Shown here in pieces: positions 8,045 to 15,839 of a DNA stretch of 45,026 bases. The stretch comes from Gammaproteobacteria bacterium (lineage in GTDB: Bacteria > Pseudomonadota > Gammaproteobacteria > Eutrophobiales > Eutrophobiaceae): assembly GCA_028281365.1 (NCBI GenBank), contig JANQJZ010000035.1:1-45026 (forward strand). Reading direction: 5' to 3'. Both the position numbers and the translations under genes were made by a program. Numbering within the stretch: the stretch's first letter is position 1; every line of letters starts with the position of its first letter. The notes beneath the pieces are model-generated. The model worked only from the letters and a program-made list of their open reading frames with translations, was not told the DNA's origin and ran no database searches.

Positions 8045-9436
8045 GTGTTAAAAATCTACAATAGCCTAACCAGGCAAAAAGAGACTTTTGAGCCAATCGA
8101 GCCTGGAAAAGTCCGAATGTATGTCTGTGGTATGACGGTTTACGATTACTGCCATGTTGGACACGCGCGTGTCATGGTTGTATTCGATATGATCGCGCGT
8201 TACCTACGAAGTATTGGTTTCAAAGTGAATTATGTACGTAATATCACTGACATAGATGACAAGATCATTAATCGCGCGAATGAAAATAATGAATCCATTC
8301 AGGATCTAAGTGAACGCTTTATCGAAGCAATGAATGAAGATGCGAATGCTTTAGGCGTCATATCACCCGATCAGGAACCAAAGGCGACAGAACACATCGA
8401 CCAAATAATTGCCATGGTAAAAGCCTTGATTGAACAACAACATGCCTATGTGGGAGCTAATAAAGATGTTTATTTTGATGTCAGTTCATTTAATGACTAT
8501 GGAAAACTCTCTGGTAAGAACATTGATGAGTTGAGGGCAGGGGAGCGCGTCGAGGTGCAAGAAGAAAAAGACGATCCGCTCGACTTTGTTTTATGGAAAG
8601 CGGCAAAACCGGATGAACCCAGTTGGCCCTCGCCCTGGGGCGATGGCCGGCCAGGCTGGCATATCGAATGTTCCGCGATGTCAACGCATTGTCTAGGCAA
8701 TCATTTTGATATTCATGGCGGTGGTCAGGATCTTCAATTTCCACACCACGAAAATGAGATTGCGCAATCGGTTTGTTCTACAAGAGACAAATTTGCAAAT
8801 GTGTGGATACATAATGGCTTTGTCAGGGTTGATGAAGAAAAGATGTCAAAATCACTTGGAAATTTTTTTACGGTAAGGGAAGTATTAAAAAAATATCAAC
8901 CTGAAGTGCTACGCTTCTTTATTCTCTCAAGTCATTATCGTAGTCCCTTAAATTATTCGACAGATAACCTTGATGAAGCCAGGGCTGCTCTAAATCGCTT
9001 GTATACGGCATTAAGAGATGCTTCGGTCGATACTGATACTAAAGCAGATAAAGCGCTTATTGAAAAGTTTAATTCCTGCATGGACGATGACTTTAATACG
9101 CCGAATGCCATTGCGTTATTGCATGAAGTTGCAAAAGACCTAAATAAAATCCCTGATAAGACTTCTACAGCATCGATTACACTTGCAACAACGTTGAAGC
9201 ATCTGGGGGATGTACTTGGTCTTCTACAAGGTGACCCACAAGCCTTCTTACAAGCTAAAACGAGTACAGATGAAAGTGATCTCGATGAAGAAGCAATCCA
9301 GAAAATGATTGATGATCGCCAACAAGCGAAACAAGAAAAGGATTTTGGAAAGGCAGATCAAATTCGTGATCAACTTACTGCAATGGGAATAGCGCTTGAA
9401 GATACATCTCAAGGAACAATTTGGCGTCGTAACTAG
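8045..9436 (+). CDS. cysS: Cysteinyl-tRNA synthetase
   Basis: Class I aminoacyl-tRNA synthetase that charges tRNA-Cys. The 463 residues are the standard length. Visible motifs are [17 protein letters not shown] near residue 27 (zinc Cys and the HIGH-type sequence HVGH), [10 protein letters not shown] near 205 (second zinc region), HHENEIAQS near 234, and KMSKS near 266. The start is a GTG; it is chosen because [12 protein letters not shown] aligns with the E. coli N-terminus. No clear Shine-Dalgarno is seen. Downstream lies a strong promoter and the tRNA cluster. Confidence 0.97.
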   Translation: MLKIYNSLTRQKETFEPIEPGKVRMYVCGMTVYDYCHVGHARVMVVFDMIARYLRSIGFKVNYVRNITDIDDKIINRANENNESIQDLSERFIEAMNEDANALGVISPDQEPKATEHIDQIIAMVKALIEQQHAYVGANKDVYFDVSSFNDYGKLSGKNIDELRAGERVEVQEEKDDPLDFVLWKAAKPDEPSWPSPWGDGRPGWHIECSAMSTHCLGNHFDIHGGGQDLQFPHHENEIAQSVCSTRDKFANVWIHNGFVRVDEEKMSKSLGNFFTVREVLKKYQPEVLRFFILSSHYRSPLNYSTDNLDEARAALNRLYTALRDASVDTDTKADKALIEKFNSCMDDDFNTPNAIALLHEVAKDLNKIPDKTSTASITLATTLKHLGDVLGLLQGDPQAFLQAKTSTDESDLDEEAIQKMIDDRQQAKQEKDFGKADQIRDQLTAMGIALEDTSQGTIWRRN

Positions 9437-9461
9437 TTGATTTAAAAGTTTTTAAAGAAAA

Positions 9462-9490
9462 TTGACGCAATTATATGGGACGCGTATTAT
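9462..9490 (+). promoter_or_regulatory. Sigma70-type promoter of the tRNA-Pro gene
   Basis: TTGACG at 9462-9467 and TATTAT at 9485-9490 are separated by 17 bases. The region after the -10 (CGCACGTCC) is GC-rich, as is usual for stringently controlled tRNA promoters. The tRNA begins 34 bases after the -10. Confidence 0.75.
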
Positions 9491-9524
9491 CGCACGTCCT
9501 GTTGAGGCTGGAGATACAGGTAAT

Positions 9525-9601
9525 CGGGGCATAGCGCAGTCTGGTAGCGCATCTGCTTTGGGAGCAGAGGGTCGGGGGTTCGAATCCCTCTGCCCCGACC
9601 A
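9525..9601 (+). tRNA. tRNA-Pro (anticodon UGG)
   Basis: A 77-base cloverleaf with a CCA end encoded in DNA. The acceptor CGGGGCA pairs with TGCCCCG, the T-loop is GTTCGAATC, and the anticodon loop CTTTGGGA contains TGG. It is followed directly by a strong hairpin terminator, so it may be a single-gene transcript. Confidence 0.95.
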
Positions 9602-9607
9602 ATCAAA

Positions 9608-9640
9608 AACAAAGGCGTTATTTATAACGCCTTTGTTTTT
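9608..9640 (+). terminator. Rho-independent terminator after tRNA-Pro
   Basis: A perfect 13-bp stem, AACAAAGGCGTTA (9608-9620) with TAACGCCTTTGTT (9625-9637), has a TTTA loop and ends in a T-run to 9640. It separates tRNA-Pro from the following tRNA-Arg. Confidence 0.88.
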
Positions 9641-9661
9641 AGTTTTATAATTAGTTTTGAT

Positions 9662-9738
9662 GCGCCTGTAGCTCAACCGGATAGAGCACCGGCCTTCTAA
9701 GCCGGGGGTTAGAGGTTCGAGTCCTCTCAGGCGCGCCA
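9662..9738 (+). tRNA. tRNA-Arg (anticodon UCU)
   Basis: A 77-base cloverleaf. The acceptor GCGCCTG pairs with CAGGCGC, the discriminator is G, and CCA is encoded. The anticodon stem CCGGC/GCCGG encloses CTTCTAA, giving TCT. The T-loop is GTTCGAGTC. Confidence 0.95.
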
Positions 9739-9756
9739 ATTATTGGTAAAAAGTTT

Positions 9757-9778
9757 ATGGTGACTGTAGCTCAGTTGG
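9757..9778 (+). pseudogene. 5' fragment of tRNA-His (22-base direct repeat)
   Basis: The first 20 bases of tRNA-His plus two upstream bases (ATGGTGACTG...CAGTTGG) occur here and again at 9892-9913, where the intact tRNA-His begins. The copy stops inside the D-loop and is followed by a palindromic element. It cannot form a tRNA. Confidence 0.9.
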
Positions 9779-9893
9779 GTGAGTGATGACCGAAAGCGAA
9801 GCTTTCGCAGTATCACGAACGCGAGTCAAGGAAGACGAGCTGGTAGCCCCCACCATGGATGGATTAAGCTACGTAGGTAATTTGAAAGTCAAT
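9779..9893 (+). repeat. Palindromic element between the tRNA-His fragment and the intact tRNA-His
   Basis: This 115-base segment sits exactly between the two copies of the tRNA-His 5' end. It holds GAAAGC-GAA-GCTTTC nested within GTGAT...ATCAC, a GTC-AAGGAA-GAC hairpin (9825-9836) and CCAT-GG-ATGG (9853-9862). The last two resemble the loop-conserved hairpins of the units at 10294 and 10344, although the order is reversed here. A short open frame runs across it but has no coding support. Confidence 0.7.
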
Positions 9894-9970
9894 GGTGACT
9901 GTAGCTCAGTTGGTAGAGCCCCGGTTTGTGGTACCGGTCGTCGTGGGTTCGAGTCCCATCAGTCACCCCA
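9894..9970 (+). tRNA. tRNA-His (anticodon GUG)
   Basis: A 77-base tRNA with the extra 5' G paired to C73, as expected for tRNA-His. The acceptor GTGACTG pairs with CAGTCAC. The anticodon stem CCGGT/ACCGG surrounds TTGTGGT, giving GTG. CCA is encoded. Confidence 0.95.
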
Positions 9971-10001
9971 TTAAATTAACACGTTCTATTTTGATCAATA
10001 T

Positions 10002-10077
<76 letters not shown>

Positions 10078-10156
10078 TTTTCTAACATTTAAGTAAATTT
10101 AGTATTTTTTGAATTAGTTCATCGAACCTATGGGATTAAATATTTGGTCATAGGTT

Positions 10157-10276
10157 GACAAAAGCCAGCAGAAAAATGCTCCTGCATTTTCTGCACTTCC
10201 TACGTCCATGTAGGTCGTCCCTGGCTTTCACCCTGTGGGCGGCTGCGCCGTCCAAAATTGTTCCAGACAATTTTGT
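10157..10276 (-). repeat. Insert 1 in the tRNA-Lys copy: multi-hairpin element with GACAAAA/TTTTGTC ends
   Basis: The element starts GACAAAA and ends TTTTGT, followed by the C of the tRNA piece, so its ends are inverted repeats. Within it AAAGCCAG pairs with CTGGCTTT around two hairpins: CAGAAAAATGC-TCCT-GCATTTTCTG (10169-10193) and CCTAC-GTCCAT-GTAGG (10199-10214). Then come GGGCGGC-TGC-GCCGTCC (one mismatch) and AAAATTGT-TCCAG-ACAATTTT. Read on the minus strand the first two hairpins have ATGGAC and AGGA loops, like the other family members. No open frame of note is present. Confidence 0.75.
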
Positions 10277-10289
10277 CGATCCCTATACG

Positions 10290-10389
10290 ATATACATGGA
10301 TGTGTGAGTGTCACGGTGTCAGGAAGACAAAGAGTGACCGATGCACATGGATGTGCGAGTGTCGCGATAGGCAGGATGCCGATAGCGAC
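10290..10389 (+). repeat. Insert 2 in the tRNA-Lys copy: two tandem palindromic units
   Basis: Two head-to-tail units of about 50 bases. Unit 1 has ACAT-GG-ATGT (10294-10303) then GTCAC / GTC-AGGAA-GAC / GTGAC (10310-10338). Unit 2 has CACAT-GG-ATGTG (10344-10355) then GTCGC / GGC-AGGAT-GCC / GCGAC (10361-10389). Arms differ between units but remain complementary, while the loops stay the same. Comparison with 7968-7997 adds a third arm variant. Confidence 0.75.
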
Positions 10390-10401
10390 CGGCCCACCAT
10401 T

Positions 10402-10652
10402 CTCACTAAAGTGAAATTATCCTAATGCATGATAATTTTTTAACCGTTTATAATATTTATGTTAGTTTTAAATAAATCTTGAGATTAAATTAGTAAATAT
10501 ATAATTTTAATGACTTCGTCATTTAATAAATTTAGAATCTAGACTTAGTCTAAACATACGTTTATGGATGTTGGTTAAAAAACGTATATAAAAACTATAA
10601 TTTTATATGCAAAAGGAAATTGCACATTGAATGAGGCAATTTTCTAATAAGT
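10402..10652 (+). promoter_or_regulatory. AT-rich leader region of the receiver-cyclase gene with a possible promoter
   Basis: No gene is seen in these 250 bases. A possible -10, TATAAT, lies at 10596-10601, with TTGGTT at 10571-10576 as a poor -35 at 19-base spacing. An inverted repeat ATACGTTT (10556-10563) / AAACGTAT (10580-10587) overlaps the -35 area and could be an operator. A small hairpin AATGAC-TTC-GTCATT is at 10509-10523. All of these are weak individually. Confidence 0.35.
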
Positions 10653-11702
10653 ATGGGTAAACAAACTGTTTTAGTTGCAGATGACGATCGAACAACACGA
10701 TCAATCATAACCAGTATTCTTGAATCTAAAGGCTATATAGTTACCACAGCAGATCGTGGTGAAAAGTGTCTCTTTCTTGCCCTGGAAAATACCTATGATG
10801 CAGTATTGATCGATATCAATATGCCGGGCTTAAGTGGAATTGATCTTTGTCGACGGTTGCGTGAAATAGATCGTTACAAAATGATTCCAATTATTGTTGT
10901 GACGACCATGCATGAAGAGTTTGTTCTAACTGAGGCGTTTTCTGTCGGTGCCAGTGATTTTATTTCTAAACCGGTGAATCCAACAGTTCTTGCTGCAAGA
11001 CTGAAAAGCCATATTGATAAAAAGCACTATTACGATGAACTGGAACAGGCAAGACAATACCTTAATCGTTATATTTCCTCGCGCACTCAACGTATGGTAG
11101 AAGCCTACTCGGTTACAGGCTTATTACCGACACCCGAATTTCATGAGGTTAGTATTATGTTTACTGACATCCGGGGGTTTACCAGTTTGAGCCACAATAC
11201 TGAACCGGAAGAATTGTTTTTTCGTGTGAGTAAAGAATTAGGAAAACAGGTGGATCTGGTCTATGAGTTTAATGGTTATATTGATAAGTTTGGTGGCGAT
11301 GGTTTGATGGCAATATTTGATGGAGAAGATGCGGTAAAAAATTCCTGTCAGTGTGCCTGGCAGGTCATTAATACAAAAATTTCTGATCCTTTTCTTAAAA
11401 ATCAGGAACAACTACCGATCGGAATAGGGATACATCATGGGTCGGTCATCATTGGCAATATCGGTTCAGAAGAACACCTGGATTATTCGGCTTTGGGTGA
11501 GACAGTTAATCTTGCTGCACGTCTATGTGCTAATGCAGAGTCGAGACAAATTGAAGTAAGTCAGGCGGTAGCCGAGAAACTAAAGAATAATCCCGAATTT
11601 AAATTCTCGAAACCGGAGCAATTTGAGATTAAAGGGTTTGATAAACCTGTACCGGTTCAAAAATTACTCTCGGTTTCGATAGACAATAAATCCTATAATT
11701 GA
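10653..11702 (+). CDS. Response-regulator receiver domain fused to a class III adenylate/guanylate cyclase domain
   Basis: A cytoplasmic 349-residue protein with two domains. The receiver (about 1-125) has the acidic cluster Asp10-12, phospho-acceptor Asp54 (LIDINMPG), Thr84/Thr85 and Lys106. The cyclase homology domain (about 160-335) has metal-binding Asp172 (MFTDIRGFT) and Asp216 (KFGGDGLMAIF), Lys212 at the purine-selecting position, Ser279 where the partner Asp/Thr is usual, and transition-state residues Asn286 and Arg290 (TVNLAARL). The complete residue set argues for an active, probably ATP-using cyclase controlled by phosphorylation. No histidine kinase is adjacent. Confidence 0.9.
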   Translation: MGKQTVLVADDDRTTRSIITSILESKGYIVTTADRGEKCLFLALENTYDAVLIDINMPGLSGIDLCRRLREIDRYKMIPIIVVTTMHEEFVLTEAFSVGASDFISKPVNPTVLAARLKSHIDKKHYYDELEQARQYLNRYISSRTQRMVEAYSVTGLLPTPEFHEVSIMFTDIRGFTSLSHNTEPEELFFRVSKELGKQVDLVYEFNGYIDKFGGDGLMAIFDGEDAVKNSCQCAWQVINTKISDPFLKNQEQLPIGIGIHHGSVIIGNIGSEEHLDYSALGETVNLAARLCANAESRQIEVSQAVAEKLKNNPEFKFSKPEQFEIKGFDKPVPVQKLLSVSIDNKSYN

Positions 11703-11783
11703 AAATTTAATTATCTGAATTATCTTGACATTGGAATATAATGGAGTATCAGGAACATATAATAAATCATCTGTCTAACTAGT

Positions 11784-12059
11784 ATGACTGATATACATAT
11801 GAGAAGAATCCTAAATTTAGTTTTGGCATGTTTGTTATTTTTTTCATCCGTTTCTATTTTTGCGGATGAAAAACCAACGGATGTTAGTGTCAAGCCGATT
11901 GATGGAGAGTTACTTTTACCTGATGATTATAAAAATGCTGAAGAAAAAAAATGTCTTACGGTATGTGAACGTTGGGGTGAAGATTGTATAATCAACCCTA
12001 GAACGGGTAGCCGTAAATGCAGAAGAGTGTGTAAGTCTTTTGCTGAAGAATGTTTCTAG
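11784..12059 (+). CDS. Small secreted cysteine-rich protein of unknown function
   Basis: A 91-residue protein not recognised as a named family. It starts with a signal peptide (RRILNLVLACLLFFSSVSIFA, likely cut before DEK). The mature part of about 65 residues ends in a six-cysteine region: CLTVC, EDC, KCRRVC and EEC. The pattern suggests disulfides in the periplasm or outside the cell. An internal ATG at 11799 would give a tidier signal peptide starting MRR; neither start has a clear ribosome-binding site. It follows the receiver-cyclase gene by 81 bases on the same strand, so co-expression is possible but not shown. Confidence 0.7.
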   Translation: MTDIHMRRILNLVLACLLFFSSVSIFADEKPTDVSVKPIDGELLLPDDYKNAEEKKCLTVCERWGEDCIINPRTGSRKCRRVCKSFAEECF

Positions 12060-12193
12060 ATTAATGCTGTACTGAAACCCGCCTGTATTTTCTGAATAAT
12101 TAGAATCAATTATTAATTACCTTGGTATTGATACTTTATTGAGTATTACAGGAATAATTTGTGTTTAATATTTATTGGTTTTTTACATAAATT

Positions 12194-12199
12194 TATAAT
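12194..12199 (+). promoter_or_regulatory. Likely -10 box for tRNA-Leu
   Basis: TATAAT lies 45 bases before the tRNA-Leu gene. A weak TTTATT at 12171-12176 is at 17-base spacing. The rest of the 12060-12243 spacer is AT-rich with no other feature seen. Confidence 0.4.
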
Positions 12200-12242
12200 A
12201 GGAACGGTTTTTCAATAATTAACAGCTTGATAATTTTGATAT

Positions 12243-12328
<86 letters not shown>

Positions 12329-12373
12329 TTAATTAAATGATTGAAATTATTAACATTTTGAGGTTTAAATAGG

Positions 12374-13690
12374 ATGCAGGTATCAGTCGAAACGACAGGT
12401 AAATTGGAACGTAAGGTGCGCGTAGAATTACCCGAGGAAAAGGTAAGTACGGAGGTCAACAATCGTCTACAAAATCTGACAAAGACAACCAGGGTACAGG
12501 GATTTAGACCTGGCAAAGTGCCATTAAAAGTGATTAAAGGTCGTTATGGAACACAGGTTAGGAAGGAGGTTGTTGGAGAACTTGTACAATCCAGTTTTTA
12601 TGAGGCGATTAACCAGGAAAATCTAAAACCTGCAGGACCACCCAAGATCGATGATATTGCCGATGAGGCGGGATCGGATCTTTCTTACACAGCGACATTT
12701 GAAATTTATCCCGAGGTTACATTGAAACCGATGGATAGTATCAAGTTGGAAAAGCCTGTTTGCACAGTGACTGATGATGATATCTCGAAAATGATAGATA
12801 TCTTACGTAAACAGAGAAGAGAATTAAAACCAGTCGATAGAGCAGCGCAAGTTAATGATATTATTGACATTAATTTTGAAGGTTTTATCGATGGAGAAGC
12901 TTTTGAAGGAGGCAAAGCAGAGAATTATCAGTTGGAACTTGGTTCAAAAAGCTTTATAGAGGGTTTTGAAGATGGGCTAATTGGCAAAGGAACCGATGAA
13001 GATGTGACATTAAACCTAACTTTCCCGGATGATTATGGAAATGAACAATTAAAAGGAAAGCCGGTTAAATTTAAGGTAAAGATCAATACAGTTAATGAAG
13101 CAGTTTTACCTGAAGTTAACGCAAGTTTTATGGAAGCTTTCGGCGTGAAGGATGGTAATGAAGAGACATTTCGAAGTGAATTAAGACGGAATATGGAGCG
13201 TGAAGTTGAAGCAACACTCCGGCGTCAGCTAAAAACCCTCGTTTTAGATAAATTGCATGAAGAAAACACTGTGGAATTACCACAGTCCATGGTTGCAAAC
13301 GAGCGTCATCGTGTTCAACATGACCTCGAGAATAACCTTAAACAACAAGGACTTGATGGCAGCGCGATAGCCAAGGCTGACCCTTCTGTTTTTAATGAAC
13401 AGGCGGAAAAACGCGTTTCTCTGCAACTTATTGTTGCCGAGATTATTAAACAGAATGAATTAAAGGCTGAACCCGCTAAAGTCAGGGAAATGATTGAAAA
13501 CGCTGCAGCCGGCTATGAAGACCCCAGTGCGGTAATAAATTGGTACTATTCTGATCAGAAAAACCTGGCAGAAATGGAAGCACTGGCCCTGGAAGAGGAC
13601 GTGATTGATTGGGTATTGGCAAATGCAAATGTGACAGAAAAAGCCTGTACGTTTGACGAAGTAATGAATAAAGGGCAGACTGCTACCTAA
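12374..13690 (+). CDS. tig: Trigger factor (ribosome-associated chaperone and prolyl isomerase)
   Basis: A ribosome-bound chaperone of 438 residues that meets nascent chains at the exit tunnel. The N-terminal ribosome-binding domain includes the signature GFRPGKVPLKVI near residue 43. The FKBP-like domain follows at about 150-245 (FEGFIDGEAFEGG, SFIEGFEDGLIGKG), then the helical C-terminal chaperone arms. GAGG lies upstream of the ATG. It is the first gene of the conserved tig-clpP-clpX-lon-hupB block. Confidence 0.97.
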   Translation: MQVSVETTGKLERKVRVELPEEKVSTEVNNRLQNLTKTTRVQGFRPGKVPLKVIKGRYGTQVRKEVVGELVQSSFYEAINQENLKPAGPPKIDDIADEAGSDLSYTATFEIYPEVTLKPMDSIKLEKPVCTVTDDDISKMIDILRKQRRELKPVDRAAQVNDIIDINFEGFIDGEAFEGGKAENYQLELGSKSFIEGFEDGLIGKGTDEDVTLNLTFPDDYGNEQLKGKPVKFKVKINTVNEAVLPEVNASFMEAFGVKDGNEETFRSELRRNMEREVEATLRRQLKTLVLDKLHEENTVELPQSMVANERHRVQHDLENNLKQQGLDGSAIAKADPSVFNEQAEKRVSLQLIVAEIIKQNELKAEPAKVREMIENAAAGYEDPSAVINWYYSDQKNLAEMEALALEEDVIDWVLANANVTEKACTFDEVMNKGQTAT

Positions 13691-13717
13691 AGAAATAGAC
13701 GCTTTTTTCCGATAAAG

Positions 13718-14377
13718 ATGACTATGAATAATAAAGAAATACAAGCACTTAACCTAGTGCCAATGGTGGTCGAACAGACTTCACGGGGTGAGCGTGCCTA
13801 TGATATCTATTCGCGACTTCTGAAAGAACGGGTCATTTTTTTGGTAGGTCCAGTGGAAGATAATGTGGCAAATCTGATTGTAGCCCAACTGCTCTACCTT
13901 GAATCGGAAAACCCTGATAAAGACATCCATTTTTATATCAATTCTCCAGGTGGATCTGTGACTGCCGGATTAGCTATTTACGACACCATGCAATTTATTA
14001 AACCAGGTGTCAGTACCATGTGTGTTGGCCAGGCTGCCAGTATGGGGGCTTTACTATTAGCAGGTGGAGGCAAAGGCAAACGTTATTGCTTGCCACATTC
14101 AAGAGTCATGATCCATCAACCATTGGGTGGCTTTCAGGGACAGGCAACCGATATTGATATTCATGCCCGGGAAATTTTACAAGCACGAGAACGTCTAAAT
14201 CAGATATTGGCCAATCATACGGGGCAATCTATTGATACCATACAAAAAGATACCGAGCGTGATAATTTTATGAGTGCGGATGCTGCGAGAGATTATGGTT
14301 TGATAGATGCCGTTCTTGAGAAACGGAGTCTATTACCTGAAGAAGATGAGCAAGAAACTGGACAAGAATCAGAATAG
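13718..14377 (+). CDS. clpP: ATP-dependent Clp protease proteolytic subunit
   Basis: A serine protease subunit that forms the double-heptamer chamber used with ClpX. The catalytic triad is visible: Ser108 (GQAASMG), His133 (MIHQPLGG) and Asp181 (TERDNF). The N-terminal segment before [17 protein letters not shown] is probably a short propeptide, as in E. coli. The 219 residues are normal. A second ATG at 13724 could also be used. The gene lies 27 bases after tig and 39 before clpX. Confidence 0.97.
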   Translation: MTMNNKEIQALNLVPMVVEQTSRGERAYDIYSRLLKERVIFLVGPVEDNVANLIVAQLLYLESENPDKDIHFYINSPGGSVTAGLAIYDTMQFIKPGVSTMCVGQAASMGALLLAGGGKGKRYCLPHSRVMIHQPLGGFQGQATDIDIHAREILQARERLNQILANHTGQSIDTIQKDTERDNFMSADAARDYGLIDAVLEKRSLLPEEDEQETGQESE

Positions 14378-14416
14378 TGTGTTTTATTTTGTATAAATCA
14401 ATGTCTGGAGCAAGCT

Positions 14417-15697
14417 ATGACCGATAGAAAACAGGGTAAAAATGGCGATGGTGACCGACTCCTATATTGCTCATTCTGTGGAAAGAGCCAACATGAAGTC
14501 AGGAAACTTATTGCTGGTCCTTCTGTTTTTATCTGTGATGAATGCGTTGAGTTATGCAACGATATTATTCGCGAAGAGATCCAGGAAAAATCTGTTGCAG
14601 GCGCAGGTGCAGCATTACCCACGCCACATGAGATTAATAAGATATTAAACGAATATGTTATTGGTCAGGATAAGGCCAAGAAAATATTATCGGTTGCTGT
14701 ATACAATCATTACAAGCGTCTTGAACAAGGTATAAAAAAATCTGAAGTAGAACTCGCTAAAAGCAATGTATTATTAATTGGGCCGACGGGTAGTGGTAAA
14801 ACATTACTGGCCGAGACACTTGCACGACTCTTAAACGTACCTTTTACCATAGCCGATGCAACGACATTAACCGAGGCGGGTTATGTTGGTGAAGATGTCG
14901 AAAACATTATCCAAAAACTATTACAAAAGTGCGATTATGATGTTGATAAGGCGCAAACGGGAATCGTTTATATTGATGAAATCGATAAGATTTCCAGAAA
15001 ATCAGACAATCCTTCTATCACTCGTGATGTTTCAGGCGAAGGGGTTCAACAGGCATTATTGAAATTAATCGAAGGAACCATTGCTTCAGTTCCACCACAG
15101 GGTGGGCGTAAACACCCGCAACAGGAATTCTTGCAGGTTAATACTGCCAATATTTTATTTATCTGTGGAGGTGCTTTTGCCGGACTGGACAGGATCATCC
15201 GTGAACGATCAGAAAAAGGTGGTATCGGTTTTTCTGCAGAGGTTAAAAGCAAAGATGATCGTAAGAGCATGAGCGAGATTTTGCATTCTGTTGAACCTGA
15301 GGATTTAATAAAATACGGATTAATCCCCGAGTTTGTTGGACGTCTTCCGGTGGCAGCAACACTTGATGAGTTAGATGAGGATCAATTAGTTCAAATTTTA
15401 CTCGAACCCAAGAACGCAATTACCAAACAATATGTTCGATTATTTGATATGGAGGGCTGCGAACTTGAGTTTCGTGAAGATGCCTTAAGGGCAGTTGCCA
15501 AAAAGTCAATGGAACGTAAGACCGGTGCAAGGGGTCTGCGTTCTATCATGGAAAATGTCTTACTGGATACCATGTATGATTTACCCTCAATGGATGATGT
15601 GACAAAGGTAGTTATAGATGAAGGTGTTATTAATGGTGAATCTGAGCCATTAATCATCTATGAGGGTCCAGAAATGTCTAAAGTAGCATCAGATTGA
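14417..15697 (+). CDS. clpX: ATP-dependent Clp protease ATP-binding subunit ClpX
   Basis: A AAA+ unfoldase of 426 residues that feeds substrates to ClpP. The N-terminal zinc domain has four cysteines (CSFC near residue 15 and CDECVELC near 40). Walker A is GPTGSGKT near 118, Walker B is VYIDEIDK near 183, and the sensor and C-terminal domain follow with the [11 protein letters not shown] stretch near 258 that includes the ClpP-contact IGF loop. Directly downstream of clpP, as in most proteobacteria. Confidence 0.98.
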   Translation: MTDRKQGKNGDGDRLLYCSFCGKSQHEVRKLIAGPSVFICDECVELCNDIIREEIQEKSVAGAGAALPTPHEINKILNEYVIGQDKAKKILSVAVYNHYKRLEQGIKKSEVELAKSNVLLIGPTGSGKTLLAETLARLLNVPFTIADATTLTEAGYVGEDVENIIQKLLQKCDYDVDKAQTGIVYIDEIDKISRKSDNPSITRDVSGEGVQQALLKLIEGTIASVPPQGGRKHPQQEFLQVNTANILFICGGAFAGLDRIIRERSEKGGIGFSAEVKSKDDRKSMSEILHSVEPEDLIKYGLIPEFVGRLPVAATLDELDEDQLVQILLEPKNAITKQYVRLFDMEGCELEFREDALRAVAKKSMERKTGARGLRSIMENVLLDTMYDLPSMDDVTKVVIDEGVINGESEPLIIYEGPEMSKVASD

Positions 15698-15750
15698 AAA
15701 AATACGTTAATTGTATTTGTTGTAGGAAAATAGTTTTTTTTGTAAATGCT

Positions 15751-15779
15751 ATTGAATACAGGATAGTCTGACACCATAT
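15751..15779 (+). promoter_or_regulatory. Possible heat-shock (sigma32-type) promoter ahead of lon
   Basis: ATTGAAT at 15751-15757 and CACCATAT at 15772-15779 are spaced by 14 bases. This is close to the known sigma32 pattern CTTGAAA-N14-CCCCATNT. It lies 60 bases upstream of the lon ATG, in a 142-base gap after clpX. An inverted repeat ATAGAT-ACT-ATCTAT follows it. Confidence 0.5.
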
Positions 15780-15839
15780 ATAGATACTATCTATGTATTA
15801 TCCAATTCATAAACAGATTTCTAACTGGCAGGATACTTG

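Larger units (their letters stand above)
10121..10401. pseudogene. Scrambled partial copy of tRNA-Lys interrupted by palindromic elements
   Basis: Four pieces of the neighbouring tRNA-Lys are present. Bases 10121-10139 are an inverted copy of the anticodon-to-T-arm region with six bases missing. Bases 10146-10156 (GGTCATAGGTT), 10277-10289 (CGATCCCTATACG) and 10390-10401 (CGGCCCACCATT) are in order on the plus strand and, joined, rebuild the 3' half of tRNA-Lys plus its flank. The gaps hold inserts of about 120 and 100 bases. This looks like a duplicated 3' half split twice. It cannot give a functional tRNA. Confidence 0.85.

Noticed and set aside
9783-9974. A 63-codon open frame across the tRNA-His fragment and intact tRNA
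   Set aside because: It runs through a tRNA gene and a hairpin element, with no ribosome-binding site or recognisable protein.
9991-9998. TTGATCAA before tRNA-Lys as an FNR site
   Set aside because: The half-sites have no four-base spacer, so it does not fit the FNR consensus.
10121-10401. A CRISPR array, because of repeated GATG-containing units
   Set aside because: Units are few, differ in sequence, have no unique spacers of constant length, and no cas genes are present.
11725-11763. A sigma70 promoter from TTGACA and TATAAT before the small secreted protein
   Set aside because: The boxes are either 6 or 27 bases apart; neither spacing fits a functional promoter.
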